From Neurospora tetrasperma FGSC 2508 (Eukaryota; Ascomycota; Sordariomycetes; Sordariales; Sordariaceae), in NCBI RefSeq assembly GCF_000213175.1, contig NW_009799099.1, positions 4,094,473-4,158,472 on the forward strand: a stretch of DNA of 64,000 nucleotides. The letters run 5' to 3'. A program made the position numbers and the translations under genes. Shown here piece after piece: positions 11,406-22,534 of this stretch. The notes under the pieces are model-generated. The model worked only from the letters and a program-made list of their open reading frames with translations. It did not search any database and was not told the origin of the DNA. Position 1 is the stretch's first letter, and every line of letters starts with the position of its first letter.

Positions 11406-12430
11406 TTCCAGTGCCGTTGTTATGCCGAAGCATGAGGATCATATCTATGGGCAGGATTAAATGAGTCTCTTGGGTAGTGTAAGAGCAAGAAGAACTGAAT
11501 GCCGATATTGCGGTCCTTCACGCCGGCGCTGTTTCTTGTCACCGGGATTGGGCCATCCTTGGTGGATGGAATCTCGAGATGCAGTGGTCCGTCAGTTTCC
11601 ACAGTCGCCCAATCGGCAGGATGTTGTTTGTTTTTGTCTGTGAATTGTAGATATACTTATTTCCTGTGAAGCGTACGAGTACATCAAAGGTGTGACAAAA
11701 CTGAATGGAAGAAATGTGAGTCGGTCGCAATCTGTCGATCCTTTCTGCCCCTGGGACTGTTCCGCTGAGGAATGGGAGGATGACATGGCTGATGAAGAAC
11801 TGAATGAATGAACGAAGGAATGATAATCCTTGGCGTTGGGCATGGTGCAGTGGGCCACAGGTTCCTCTTTGCGGGCCACCTGTCGTACATGTCAGGTGTT
11901 TCAGCTCGGACCAGGCCGACCTTTGGGCGCTGGCGGGTGACTTCATTGGCTCCAGGGATGCACTGGCGAGACTGGACCAGTGGTGCGTGCCTGCCTGACG
12001 GCGCGCCAAAGGCGTCGAGGGCGTGTTAGCGCTGCGACCACCTCCGTCACTGGTTGTGTCGCAGAGCCGTCGCTCCTCCAACAGCGCAGCATTCAGTGGC
12101 CAGCCCCAGTTCAACAAGTTCCCGCCGCCCCAACGTCCAGGTCAGTCACGTCGGTCGGTTAGGTCACTTATCGAAAACCAACCTACCGCTTGGCCTTTCT
12201 TGTTTAGACTGAGTGCCGAATCTAGCAGCCTGCTACGACCTACACTAAACCCAACATTTGTTGCGCCCGCCGTCCTCCTCACACTCTTACGACTCCCATC
12301 TTTCTCGATTACAATCACTGGTGGACTGTTGTTCTTGACTATTGCCCGGAAGCACACCAGCACGAGCAACTCCACCTCGTCCCGTTTCTACGTCTTATCA
12401 AACAACTTATCTAATTCCATACCGCCCGCC
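11406..12430. other. Divergent promoter region upstream of the Rab7 gene
   Basis: About 1 kb between the minus-strand magnesium-chelatase-like gene and plus-strand ypt7, expected to hold both promoters. Pyrimidine-rich sequence precedes the Rab7 ATG. Small open frames are present on both strands; none is supported. Confidence 0.5.
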
Positions 12431-13336
12431 ATGTCTTCGAGGAAGAAGGTTCTTCTCAAGGTGCGAGTCGGCCGCCAAATCGGACCATCTAGACAGCAAC
12501 AGCTAACAATGACTCCCAATGGCAGGTTATCATCTTGGGCGACAGCGGTGTCGGAAAGACCAGTTTGATGAACCAATATGTACGCCAGCGTCGAGCCCGT
12601 TGTCACCATGCATTATGATACAAAGAGGACGTCATCTGACCCCCGCTCTTTTGGCGCAAAACAGGTCAACAAGAAGTTCAGTGCTAGCTACAAGGCCACT
12701 ATCGGAGCCGATTTCTTGACCCGGGAGGTTCTGGTGGACGACCGCCAAGTAACCATGCAGGTGCGTGCGCCAAATACCCTACTTTGAGCTGGTTGGACGA
12801 CGTGCTAATACGTATGGTGCTCGACGGACAGCTGTGGGACACGGCCGGACAAGAGAGGTTCCAGTCGCTGGGCGTTGCCTTCTACCGCGGTGCCGACTGC
12901 TGTGTTTTAGTATACGATGTCAACAACTCCAAGAGCTTCGATGCGCTCGACAGCTGGAGAGACGAGTTCCTTATCCAAGCATCTCCGCGAGACCCGGATA
13001 ACTTCCCGTTCGTCGTGCTGGGTAACAAGATCGATATGGAAGAGAGCAAGAGGGTGGTATGTTTTCTGTTCGATGGGCCTTGTCGTATGTTGGAGCTCAT
13101 CATTTACTGACCTTGTGGCGCAGATTTCGACCAAGAGGGCCATGACCTTTTGTCAATCCAAGGGCAACATTCCGTATTTCGAGACCAGTGCAAAGGAGGC
13201 CATCAACGTCGAGCAGGCCTTTGAGGTTATCGCCAGAAACGCGCTCATGCAGGAAGAGTCGGAGGAGTTCAGCGGAGATTTCCAGGATCCCATCAACATT
13301 CACATCGAGAACGACCGGGATGGGTGCGCGTGCTAA
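12431..13336 (+). CDS. ypt7: Rab7/Ypt7 small GTPase
   Basis: Controls late endosome-to-vacuole and homotypic vacuole fusion by recruiting the HOPS tethering complex. Five exons: 12431-12460, 12526-12579, 12665-12760, 12832-13056 and 13124-13336, giving 205 residues. All junctions fall between codons. Nucleotide-binding motifs: GDSGVGKT (15-22), the switch I Thr in [16 protein letters not shown] (62-68), NKID (125-128) and ETSAK (155-159). The DFLTREV and [15 protein letters not shown] segments are Rab7-type. The C-terminus ends Cys-Ala-Cys (203-205), the double-geranylgeranylation signal. The first exon encodes only ten residues. Length and motif spacing match the family exactly. Confidence 0.97.
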
Positions 13337-14849
13337 GGGCGAAGGAGCTCCATCAAGCTTCAAGTCCTCCTTTTGGGTTTATGAGGGAGTTTGGTTTTTC
13401 ATGTCTTCATTTGTATGATATCACGCTGGGTATGACAGGAATGCGGTTTTGATCTTGGCCTGAAGAGACGGTGCTTAATGACCAGTGAGTTTGGAACGGG
13501 GGGAGTCAATGGGGTGCGCAAGAGTGGACGTGAACGGTGACGAGCAATGATAGATATGCACTGGTGTAGATGGGAGTATGGAATAAACATAGTCTTGGTA
13601 CGGGAGGTTTTTATCTCGACTGTCTTTCCTTCTCGAGTTTCCATAGCTGAGTATCTGGTAATTTGCAGTGGTCTTTCTGACTGTATCCATTGTGCTCTTC
13701 ACCATGTCATCACATTGTGTAAGAAGTGGTTGCAAGTCAACGACAACCCAGAGCTGTTGTATTATGGCATGACAACCTGGAACAACACCGAAAAGATGAT
13801 TGCTGCCTGCCTACTACCAGCGATAGCAGATACCCGGCAGCTCCTTACAGATAAGCGAACTATGTACGAAATGCGTCTCCGCAGCTAATGTTTGGACGAG
13901 AGGTACCTACCTAGGTACGTACATGCCTACATAATCACCTGCAGATGCATAACCTTTTCTTCACATTTTCAACTACAACTAACGCTTGCCTTTTCAACTT
14001 CACCTCTTCACATCTCCAGGATGGAGATTTTCATCATTGAGCCGATGACAAAACCACTGGCGACAGTAGCGCATTGGCGCGATGTTTCAGTGGTTGAACA
14101 TGAGTGGTAAAACAAAGCGACGGACACCGTACCTACCACAACGACCTACGGACTTTTTTGTTGACTGAGAATAGCAAACAGATTGGACCCATCAAGTATT
14201 CGCGTCAGGGGCTGGATGGTATCACAGGGACTCCCATGGCGCCTCTGCAACTCTACTCGACTTTGAGATTTTGCGATTCCACTTCCCCGGAGTGACAAAC
14301 AACGACAAACCCACCTCCCGCGCCCCCTACCGCTCGTGGATCAGCATATTCATAAGCGGTGTCGGGTTGGAGCGTCGTGGCCACCAGGGGAGAAGGGCTC
14401 CAAAGGGGAACGAAATGTAAACATGCCCCTCTTGCTCCTTTTCATCCTGTTTCTCAGTATCTCGGGATGACGCGCGTCTCGTCGTTTCTGCGCTCTGATC
14501 TCTGAAGCAGCTGATCTAGCCTCTCTGTTAGCGATTCTCATTAAGACTGGTAGGCTGTCTTTAGCAGCCCCAGTAACATTTGGTCTTGGCTGTAATTCCT
14601 CAGCTCCCTATTTCCCACTGACGGCAGTAGCCAGCCAACCTTGACTCAATGATACCGATAAGGTCCCCTGCGTCCGCTTCGCAACTCCCGACTCTTCTCA
14701 CTCTTTGCTTTGGGACCCTGTCAATCCTCTTTTAGCCTCTCGCGCAGCGTTCTGTTTTCTGCTTTGAGCTTGTCTAAACTCTCGAGGGCTGTCCAGGAGA
14801 CTCCTGCTGTGTTTCCAGCGTCTTTCGGCCGTTTCGCGACTCCCAGAAA
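13337..14849. other. Intergenic region between ypt7 and the transporter gene
   Basis: About 1.5 kb containing the ypt7 3' UTR and the transporter promoter. A perfect TACCTAGGTA palindrome lies at 13908-13917, followed at once by CGTACAT. No gene is supported. Confidence 0.5.
13908..13917. repeat. TACCTAGGTA palindrome
   Basis: A perfect 10-bp palindrome in the ypt7-transporter interval. Exact copies recur at 60467 and 61197, and near copies at about 3105, 6425, 36385, 48980, 49220 and 62723. Confidence 0.8.
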
Positions 14850-16573
14850 ATGGTCTCTGCTGCCCGGTCAGTGTCGCCGGCGGCTGCCGAATTAGTGCCG
14901 CCCTCAAACGGAAACTACCACCACCGCCGCAGCTACGAACCCGAAGACGACGACGATGCCGATTCATACAATGCTGTAGACCGTAGCTCACACAGTCCGT
15001 CAACAGCAAGTGTCGAACTCGTTGCGCGAGGGCGATCATCCCGCTCTCTATCCACATCGACAACCGCGAGTAAGGGGAGCTTTCGTTCCAAGATGCCCTC
15101 ATGGGTGACAAACATGGGACGACGGACGCTGGGAATCGTACTGCTCCTGGTTGTGGTATTCCTATGGACGGTATCCAACTTCCTCGCCAGCGTGAGTTGC
15201 GCAAGCCCCTATCCGTACCTCTACCCTTTTGTTCTTGTGCGAGCACACGCTGATCGTCGATTGCTGGTCTATGATTCGCAGGTCATGTTCGCCGATGGCT
15301 CCTACAACAAGCCTTTCTTCCTCCTCTACGTCAACATCTCCATGTTCGCCCTCGCCCTTATACCTATGGGGATTCGACATGTTATGCAGTATGGGTGGCC
15401 GGCATCAAAACGACAGCTGGTAGAGGCTTGGTACGAAATACGACAGGGCAGGTCATACCAAAAGGTCGCCATGGTCGACGACGAAGACGCGAGGGCAGGC
15501 GAGAGCCTTTTGATCGACGACACCGGCAGCCTCAAATCCAACAAATGTGAGCAGCTCAGTTTGGCCGAGACCTTCTGGCTCAGCCTCGAGTTCAGCATGC
15601 TCTGGTTTGCGGCCAACTACTTTGCATCAGCATGTCTCGAGTACACCAGTGTCGGCAGCGTGACGATCTTGTCATCAACGAGCAGTATCTGGACTTTGAT
15701 CTTCTGCGCGCTGGCCGGCGTGGAGGGTTTCACGGTGCGGAAACTTTTGGGAGTGCTGGCGTCGCTGGCCGGCGTGGTGCTCATCTCGTCGTTGGACATG
15801 AGCGGCGCGAGTGACGAGATGCGAGGAGACTTCCCGGAGAAGTCGAGGACGGAAATTGCGATTGGCGACGCCATGGCCTTTTTCAGTGCCATTGTGTATG
15901 GCGTTTATGTGACGGTGATGAAGAAGAGGGCCGTTGATGAGGATCGTATGAACATGACGCTGTTCTTTGGGATCGTAGGGGTACTTAATCTGGTATTTCT
16001 TTGGCCACTATTCATCATCCTGCATGTCACAGGAATCGAAACTGTAAGTTTTCCTTAGCGTGTGGTCTTGGATGTTTTGGGAGGGCTCTCGAGCTGTGCG
16101 TAGTGTGGACATACCTTTCTAATATGTGCTTGTCCTAGTTCGAACTACCGCCAAACGGCACGACTTGGGCCATTATCTGGGTAAGCTGGAGTACAGTTCG
16201 ATGACTGTTTATGTGGAGAGTTCACTAACCAAAATTAAAACAGATTAACACAATCTCTTCGTTCTTCAGCGATATCATTTGGGCATACGCCATGCTTCTT
16301 ACCACACCACTTGTCGTTACCGTCGGCCTGTCTCTTACAATACCACTATCGCTTATTGGCGAGATGATCCAATACCACCAATACTCCAGCTGGATTTATT
16401 GGGTCGGAGCTGGTATCGTGGTCTTCTCCTTTGTGTTTGTGAACAACGAGAGCCACGAGGAAGGCAATGGTAATGGAGAATGCAAAGCGAACGATAAGGA
16501 GCAACAGACAACAGCTGAGGTGAGGAACGTTGTGGGAGGGTCGAGCACTTCCGACGCAGCTATCGCTGTCTAA
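14850..16573 (+). CDS. DMT-superfamily (SLC35F5/THI74-like) membrane transporter
   Basis: A multi-pass transporter, probably in the vacuolar or another endomembrane. Exons are 14850-15191, 15282-16043, 16139-16180 and 16244-16573, giving 491 residues. The N-terminal ~85 residues are hydrophilic and Ser/Asp-rich (cytosolic). About ten hydrophobic segments follow, beginning with a helix around residues 91-114; the NKPFFLLYVNISMF segment, the VGSVTILSSTSSIWTLIF region and the glycine-rich helices are typical of EamA/SLC35F transporters. A hydrophilic loop separates the first pair of helices from the rest. The C-terminal ~40 residues are hydrophilic. The substrate cannot be read from sequence. 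The first intron is 90 nt, in frame and stop-free, so its retention would add 30 residues; I treat it as an intron because it has GTGAGT...GCAG borders and would break the join between helix 1 and the conserved segment. Confidence 0.87.
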
Positions 16574-17820
16574 TATGTCGGGAGATTTCGCGGATGACTT
16601 CTTGTGCAGAGCGTGGCATCTTTTGGATATTGCATATAATGATGCGGGCGTTCTTATTTGTTTTTTTTTTGGGCATGGCATCTTGCCTATTTCTCCTTCC
16701 ATTTTACAAGGCTCTGAAGAGAGCGGGACACAACCTGACAGTGTCGTATACATGTTCAATTGCCTGTACCCACAAGCCTCGACATAATGATAGAGATGGC
16801 ACATGCCTGGTTCTTGTCCCATCGGCGAGGCGTATCGCATTGGGTGGTCACCTGAGGCGAGAACACTTTGCACAAGTTGACCGTGGATCTCCAGGCGAGT
16901 ATATATCGCCCATCTGTTAAACCGAAAAGCCTCCAAAAAGGTATACCAAATGAGGGGCCACTCTTTAAGCAACCTCACAGCACTACGAGAAAGTCGATGA
17001 CGACGAACCACTAGGGCTGCGGATGTTGAGGTGGCGTACAACGAAGCGCATCGTTCCTTTGCCAGGAACGAAGGAACAGCATAAAGGTAAGAACATACAT
17101 GGGAAGTACCATAACTCAACGGCTTCTGATTCTCTTGAGCCTTTTGTTTGCTTATGCTTTCATTCAGCCAAGATCATCTTCATCTGTGTCAGATCAAGAT
17201 CTCAGATTCTTGCTAGTCTTGAAGCGTAGTTCATGGATACTAGCATGAACCCATCCTTCCTTCCCTTTCTCTTTTGCCATTATAGCCCGAGAGCTATTGA
17301 CATTTTCATAGTTTGAACTGGCAGCTCACAGGAGTCATTACCCTAGGTCATTACAGCCAGAAGCTGGACCGGGTCAAGATGTGGTCGTCATTGCGCTTTC
17401 CTGCCGAATACCTGACCCCTTCCCTCAGGAGGACGTATTGCAGTTCTATCGCCTCAGTGTCACCTGTTATACATCTAGAGAAAAACACTACGACATGATC
17501 AGTAGTAATCAAAAGTCATTCCTCACCTTCTCTTGGTACCTATCTAACTCACGGAACTGCAACATCTACGCGTCCTTACAGTAGTATCCTTACTCATTCG
17601 ATCGGAGGACCTCTCTGTCCCACTCCCAGTCGACGGTCTCAGTCTGTTGTGTATCGTTTCCCCTGTTCTTCTAATAGCATGCCCGCACCCCCTCAGTAAT
17701 TCCCTCACGACCGCTACTCCAACATTGCGCCCTGTTTGTTATCCACAACGGAACCGAACCTCTTTATCAGATTGTCACCCGAGATATCAAACACGCGAGT
17801 GTCCAACCACAAATACGATC
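16574..17820. other. Intergenic region upstream of the heme-oxygenase-like gene
   Basis: About 1.25 kb holding the transporter 3' UTR and the next promoter. The reading frame of the downstream gene is open back to an ATG at 17647. That would add 58 residues of Pro/Thr-rich sequence with no family resemblance, so I treat it as leader. Confidence 0.5.
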
Positions 17821-20388
17821 ATGGAAACCCATTATTCCCACCTCGGAGACCAGATCAACGCGGCTACGAGATTGGTGCATACCCAGCTTAACAGTCAGAT
17901 CATCCGCCGTCTCCCTCTGGCTTTACCTCCGGCTGCAAATACACCCTCGACCTACATATCTGGTCTGCTCCACGTAGCTCCGGTATACATCACCTTCGAG
18001 ACGCTATGGTACATGATCCTTCTTTCCCACAAGGAGCAGACGAAAGAATTCAGGAATTCGTCCCCATACCGAAACAGACCATCTTCTCCTCAACCACCGC
18101 AGGAGAAAGACCGGTTTCTCCTCGACCCAAAGACCTCACACCGCGTCCCATTCCACGATGGCGACGATGCGGGCCTATCGCAACGCCCCGGCACCTCTGA
18201 GCGCATATTTTCCATCCTCGAGAGCCTTCGTATTCCAGGTCTCATGCGAGCCGACTGCCTATGGGCCGATATAGGCTGCCTGACAGGCTGGTCCAAGGAA
18301 ATGGTGAACGAGCAAATTGAGGTTGCGGCTCGAAATGGAAACCTGAAAAAGTTCGTCACCCATATAAAACAATCTGTGGGCGAGAGTCCACCTGTCTTAC
18401 TCGCCTATGCATGGGTCCTTTACATGGCGCTCTTTTCCGGAGGCCGAATCCTCAGAAGCTCGTTGGAAAAGGCGGGCCCGGAGTTCTGGAAGACCAGGTG
18501 TGACCCCATCATGCCTTTTGGTAAAGCATGCACATATCCGGACAAGTCCCATGCGACGGCGCCAATGAGTCAGCGCCTCCGGTTCTTCCACTTCAATACC
18601 AGTCAGGATGGAGAAGATCTGAAGCGCGAGTTTAAGAGACGCCTGGTGGAGGCGGAGGATCTTCTCACGACTTCGGAGCGGGCAAGGATTGTTCACGAAT
18701 CTGTTTATGTTTTCGAACATATGCTTGGGCTTGTCTCCCAGCTGGATCATGTCTTCTTGGAGGGCACCAAAGATGACAGCGTCTTGGATATTAACGTGAC
18801 GAGAGCCAATGCTGATGCTGATACACCTTCACCCTCACCCTCACCCTCACCGGGACCTTCGCTTCTCAAACCAGCGGAATTCGGCGGTCGGGTACGCGAC
18901 AGTATTGTCCTCTCAAAGGAACGGGGAGTCCGAACGGTTCCCGGCATGAGAAACCATCGTCGTTCGCGGTCTGTCTCTATCGATGAGCCACTTGACGAAC
19001 GCGGCGATAGATCAGACGTGCCATCTCCATACCTGGTAGCTTCTTTGCTCAGGCCCATGGAACAAGGCGGTCGACTACGTGACAGCATTGCTGTCTCGAG
19101 AGAACGCGGTCTCCGGACTACCCACCTTAGGTCCCATAACCATTCTGAATCCATCTCAATCGATGAGAACTCAGAAAGCCACACCTTGCCAGAGAACCCC
19201 GAGATCAAGGCGATCACCCCCCGTTACACATCGGAGCTGTCATCCCCCTCGGGGCCCGGAAGCCTGGGCGAACCGCTCAACAGCAGCATGGATGCGCAAG
19301 GAACACTAGCCGGTGCTCAGCCATCATCGTCGTCGGACACAGCTTCCCTCCTCATCCGAGGCAAAACCGTCAGGTTCAAGAAACCATCCGCAGTTGGCAG
19401 CATCAAAAGAACTGCCGAGCCAACTAAGGACTCTGAGAGTTACCGCGAACTGGAAGAGGAGGCAGAACGTCGACCACAATCATCCGCCGAAAAGGTGTCG
19501 CCAACGTCGGACAACAACTCAGCTACTGGTGGGGATGAACCTTCTCTTCCCACTGTACCCATCCATATCGCTGGCGTCGACGGATCTGATGCTGATGACT
19601 CTTCTGATTCTGACAAGCAGATGAAGCAATTGCAAAAGCAGCAGCAAAGGACGGAGGTAGCAGTGGCGGACCGTAACTCTGGACAACATGGAACCATATT
19701 TGTCACAATTACGGACACTGCGATGATGGAAAGGGTAGAAAGCAACAGCAGCAGTGATGATCGACAGCTCGCTGCTGCTGCTAGTGGTGAAGAGTCCTAC
19801 AGAGCCAAATCTGGAACTGGCATATCGACAGCGGAAGATGCTGGTGGTGATGATAACAGGCCGTCCTTGAAAAGATCTTCCTCATCTTCGTCCTCACGAC
19901 ACAATATCAAGTCGTGGTTCTCTTCTCATATTACCAAAGTTGAGAAGAAAATTGAAGGCACTGGTGCTGGTGGTGGTGGTGGTGCCAGCAACGAAGTGGT
20001 AGTCACCGAGACCGTTACCGAAGCTGCCTCTACTTCTACTACTTCTTCGTCAGCACTAAGTCTAAAAGCCAACATGAAGAACAAGCTAGCCCAGGGTCAA
20101 GACAAGCTAAAAGTCAAAATGGACCACGCTGAGGAGAAGCTGAAGCGTGGCAAAGAAAAGTTGAAGGAGAAGAGCGAAGAACTGTCGCTGTTGGCTATCG
20201 GGCCTGTGAGATTCATGTGGAAGTTTGTCTTTGTGCTGGGTGTCATTGGTGCCGTCTGGGGCGTAGGAAGCATGAGGAGTATGCTTGGGTGGACGTTCAT
20301 GCCGGTAACGATGGTGGTGAAGGCTGCTGGGTGGGTTGGGGGTGGGTTAAAGGGTGCTTTTGCTGGTGGTGCTGGTGGGAATGTTTGA
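17821..20388 (+). CDS. Heme-oxygenase-like protein with long disordered tail and C-terminal membrane segments
   Basis: A single exon of 855 residues from the chosen ATG. The first ~330 residues have the all-helical heme-oxygenase layout: ATRLVHTQ (15-22) matches the helix with the proximal heme-ligand His (H20); HVAPVYITFE follows; and ALFSGGRIL matches the distal-helix glycine signature. A closing helical segment ends near SQLD. Heme degradation is therefore possible, but divergence makes a non-catalytic heme-binding role equally open. Residues ~340-780 are low-complexity (Ser/Glu/Pro-rich) and contain a tandem duplication with a 61-residue period (about 347-391 and 408-450; shared GGR-RDSI and S-SIDE motifs). 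A charged Lys/Glu helix at about 745-790 precedes two hydrophobic segments near the C-terminus, suggesting tail anchoring as in yeast Hmx1 and animal heme oxygenases. An upstream in-frame ATG at 17647 is a less likely start. Confidence 0.8.
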   Translation: METHYSHLGDQINAATRLVHTQLNSQIIRRLPLALPPAANTPSTYISGLLHVAPVYITFETLWYMILLSHKEQTKEFRNSSPYRNRPSSPQPPQEKDRFLLDPKTSHRVPFHDGDDAGLSQRPGTSERIFSILESLRIPGLMRADCLWADIGCLTGWSKEMVNEQIEVAARNGNLKKFVTHIKQSVGESPPVLLAYAWVLYMALFSGGRILRSSLEKAGPEFWKTRCDPIMPFGKACTYPDKSHATAPMSQRLRFFHFNTSQDGEDLKREFKRRLVEAEDLLTTSERARIVHESVYVFEHMLGLVSQLDHVFLEGTKDDSVLDINVTRANADADTPSPSPSPSPGPSLLKPAEFGGRVRDSIVLSKERGVRTVPGMRNHRRSRSVSIDEPLDERGDRSDVPSPYLVASLLRPMEQGGRLRDSIAVSRERGLRTTHLRSHNHSESISIDENSESHTLPENPEIKAITPRYTSELSSPSGPGSLGEPLNSSMDAQGTLAGAQPSSSSDTASLLIRGKTVRFKKPSAVGSIKRTAEPTKDSESYRELEEEAERRPQSSAEKVSPTSDNNSATGGDEPSLPTVPIHIAGVDGSDADDSSDSDKQMKQLQKQQQRTEVAVADRNSGQHGTIFVTITDTAMMERVESNSSSDDRQLAAAASGEESYRAKSGTGISTAEDAGGDDNRPSLKRSSSSSSSRHNIKSWFSSHITKVEKKIEGTGAGGGGGASNEVVVTETVTEAASTSTTSSSALSLKANMKNKLAQGQDKLKVKMDHAEEKLKRGKEKLKEKSEELSLLAIGPVRFMWKFVFVLGVIGAVWGVGSMRSMLGWTFMPVTMVVKAAGWVGGGLKGAFAGGAGGNV
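18856..19170 (+). repeat. Duplicated ~45-residue unit inside the heme-oxygenase-like tail
   Basis: Two similar coding units begin at 18859 and 19042, offset by 183 nt (61 codons). Both read S-L-L-(K/R)-P ... GGR(V/L)RDSI ... S(K/R)ERG(V/L)RT ... S(V/I)SIDE. DNA identity is diverged, so the duplication is not recent. A short (CCTCAC)n run encoding Pro-Ser pairs lies just upstream, at about 18828-18852. Confidence 0.8.
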
Positions 20389-21556
20389 ATGATTCTAGGT
20401 CTGAATTTGTGAGGTCCTTTTACGACTAGCCGGCGGTTTTGGAGGACGAAAGTTAATAAAGCAAAAAAGAAGAAAAGAGAAGATGAAGGAGGAGAGTTGA
20501 AAGAAGGGTTGGGTTCAGATGGGGTTGATGTAGTCTAGTTTGCTTGTTGGATGACGCCCTGATACCTGCTTCAATACTGCTTAGTTGAATAGAGTTTTGA
20601 GTTTAGTTTTGAGTTTACTCTTACTCGTCTTCCAATCTCAATCACTATGAACAACTTTAATCGGGTGTTTGTTTGTTACCCACGACCTACCCTAGATCCT
20701 TCAAACTCTTATATCTTTCCTGGACGGAACCAGGAAGAAATGGGCCGTGAGAAATGTGGCCAGTAATATCCAGACTCGATGAAGGTAGGTATTTTATAGA
20801 CATTGTGCTAGTCAATGTCTACCTCAGCCCGATTTCTTAAAGGTTTCTTTTATCCTAGGAAGGTCATCCTTCAGTGTTTACTCAAGAGGATGTTGTCAAC
20901 AACTGAATTGTGGGGAACATCAAAAACCCCGGCATCAAAGGATAGTCAAGCAAACGGTACCCTAAACTCATGGCCGTACCTCAGTCTAGGCCCACCAAAG
21001 TTTGTTTCGAGGGCTGCCCCGCCAAAAGTCGCAAGAAACACACCCCACTGTGATCGCTTCACTTGTCGGTTCGAGGTGATATATCAGCGGGAGTTCAGAA
21101 TCTCGTCATTTCTTAGAGGCTTAACAGCGACAAATGACGAGCTGCAGTATCGTACAAACGAATCAAAAATTTTCCGATCACACCAACGGCTTCCTCCGGT
21201 TAGATCTTCACGCAGCCTGCCAACGAGCCAACCTACCGTTCGGTACCTTTGAGGATCAGAGGATCTTCACTCCCCCCCTGCTGCTATCAGAGCCTCAGAA
21301 CAATTCTTCTGCAAAGGGACAGACGTCTGATCGTCACATCGCATCGGAACCACAATCACTCAGTTCACCCCCGACCTTCAACCTCTTCTCATCAACACAT
21401 TCAAATCACACCGCACCAAACTTACCTTCACCATCAACAAAATTCACCTGCTTAAGTACTTACCTACTCAACGGATCATCACTTACCGATCAAAAATAAA
21501 AACTAAACATCCAACCCAACTTACACTAGCCCTACCCAAACGAAAAAGAAGAGGAA
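20389..21556. other. Intergenic region upstream of the methyltransferase gene
   Basis: About 1.17 kb with the 3' UTR of the heme-oxygenase-like gene and a long pyrimidine-rich leader (about 21280-21556) before the methyltransferase ATG. No gene is supported. Confidence 0.5.
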
Positions 21557-22534
21557 ATGGCTCTAACAGCCCGCCTCTCCTTTATAAACACCACCCAAGA
21601 CGAGTTCTCAGATGACCCGGAAGACCTCTTCGCCGGCTCCCTCGGCGTCATCTTCACCGACGACGTGACCAATCAGCACGGCGACGCCTCCACCGCCCTC
21701 CATTACACGTCCCCGCACCTGTCCAAGCCGCTGCGGATCGAGTTGTCTGACCCCAAAATCGCCGAAGACCGCTCGCTGTTTAGCCACTTCCTCTGGAACG
21801 CCTCTCTGCTGCTCGCGGAGCTGATCGAGGCCGGCACGCTGGGTTTGAAGGCGGGAGAGGACACGACCGGCGCAGGCGCGGGGACGGTTGATGTAGGGAA
21901 AAGGGTGGCGGTGCCGCCGCTGGCGGACTTTGACATTCGCGGCCGATCGACGATCGAGATGGGAGCTGGAACAGGGTTGCCGAGCCTCATGGCTGCGCTG
22001 CTGGGAGCGAAGAGGGTGCTGGTGACGGACTACCCGGCGCCGGTGGTGATTGAGAATTTGAGGAAGAATGTTGAGCTGAACCTGAAGGATCAGAAAGGTG
22101 CAAGGGGCGTCGAGGTCGCGGTCGAGGGACACGGGTGGGGCGACTTGGAAACGCCGCTGGCGCTGGAGAACAAGGGCGCGTTCGACCGCGTCTTGTGCGC
22201 CGACTGCCTGTGGATGCCGTGGCAGCACGAGAACCTGCGGCGGTCGATCGCGTGGTTCCTGAGCGAAGATGACCCGGGCGCGCGGGCGTGGGTTGTGGGC
22301 GGCTATCACACCGGCCGGGAGAAGATGCGGGGGTTCTTTGACGCGGAGAAGCTGAGGGAGGTCGGGCTCGAGGTGGAGAGGCTGTGGGAAAGGGACTGCG
22401 ACGGGAATGACCGGGAGTGGGCGTGGGATCGTGGGGCAGAGGATCTGGATATTACGGGTCGGAAAAGGTGGTTGGCTGTTTCCGTGCTGAGGAGGATACG
22501 GAAGGATGTGGATGACGGCAAGGCTGAGAGGTGA
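21557..22534 (+). CDS. Nnt1/EFM7-like class I methyltransferase (Methyltransf_16 type)
   Basis: A single exon of 325 residues. A seven-stranded SAM-dependent methyltransferase: motif I EMGAGTGLP at about 134-142, the acidic loop VTDYPAPVVIENLRKNV at about 156-172, and the post-I strand RVLCADCLWM at about 211-220, where lysine methyltransferases of family 16 usually carry (D/E)xx(Y/F). The TDYP segment is typical of the Nnt1/EFM7 group, which methylates the N-terminus and Lys of eEF1A; annotation as nicotinamide N-methyltransferase is common but older. A Gly/Ala-rich insert (about 96-115) precedes motif I. The ~60 N-terminal residues are not obviously part of the core. The target cannot be deduced. 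Codon use is strongly GC3-biased, like the other expressed genes here. Confidence 0.82.
   Translation: MALTARLSFINTTQDEFSDDPEDLFAGSLGVIFTDDVTNQHGDASTALHYTSPHLSKPLRIELSDPKIAEDRSLFSHFLWNASLLLAELIEAGTLGLKAGEDTTGAGAGTVDVGKRVAVPPLADFDIRGRSTIEMGAGTGLPSLMAALLGAKRVLVTDYPAPVVIENLRKNVELNLKDQKGARGVEVAVEGHGWGDLETPLALENKGAFDRVLCADCLWMPWQHENLRRSIAWFLSEDDPGARAWVVGGYHTGREKMRGFFDAEKLREVGLEVERLWERDCDGNDREWAWDRGAEDLDITGRKRWLAVSVLRRIRKDVDDGKAER

Noticed and set aside
21608-22309. A 233-codon open frame antisense to the methyltransferase
   Set aside because: His/Arg/Gln-rich composition typical of a shadow frame opposite a GC-rich gene.
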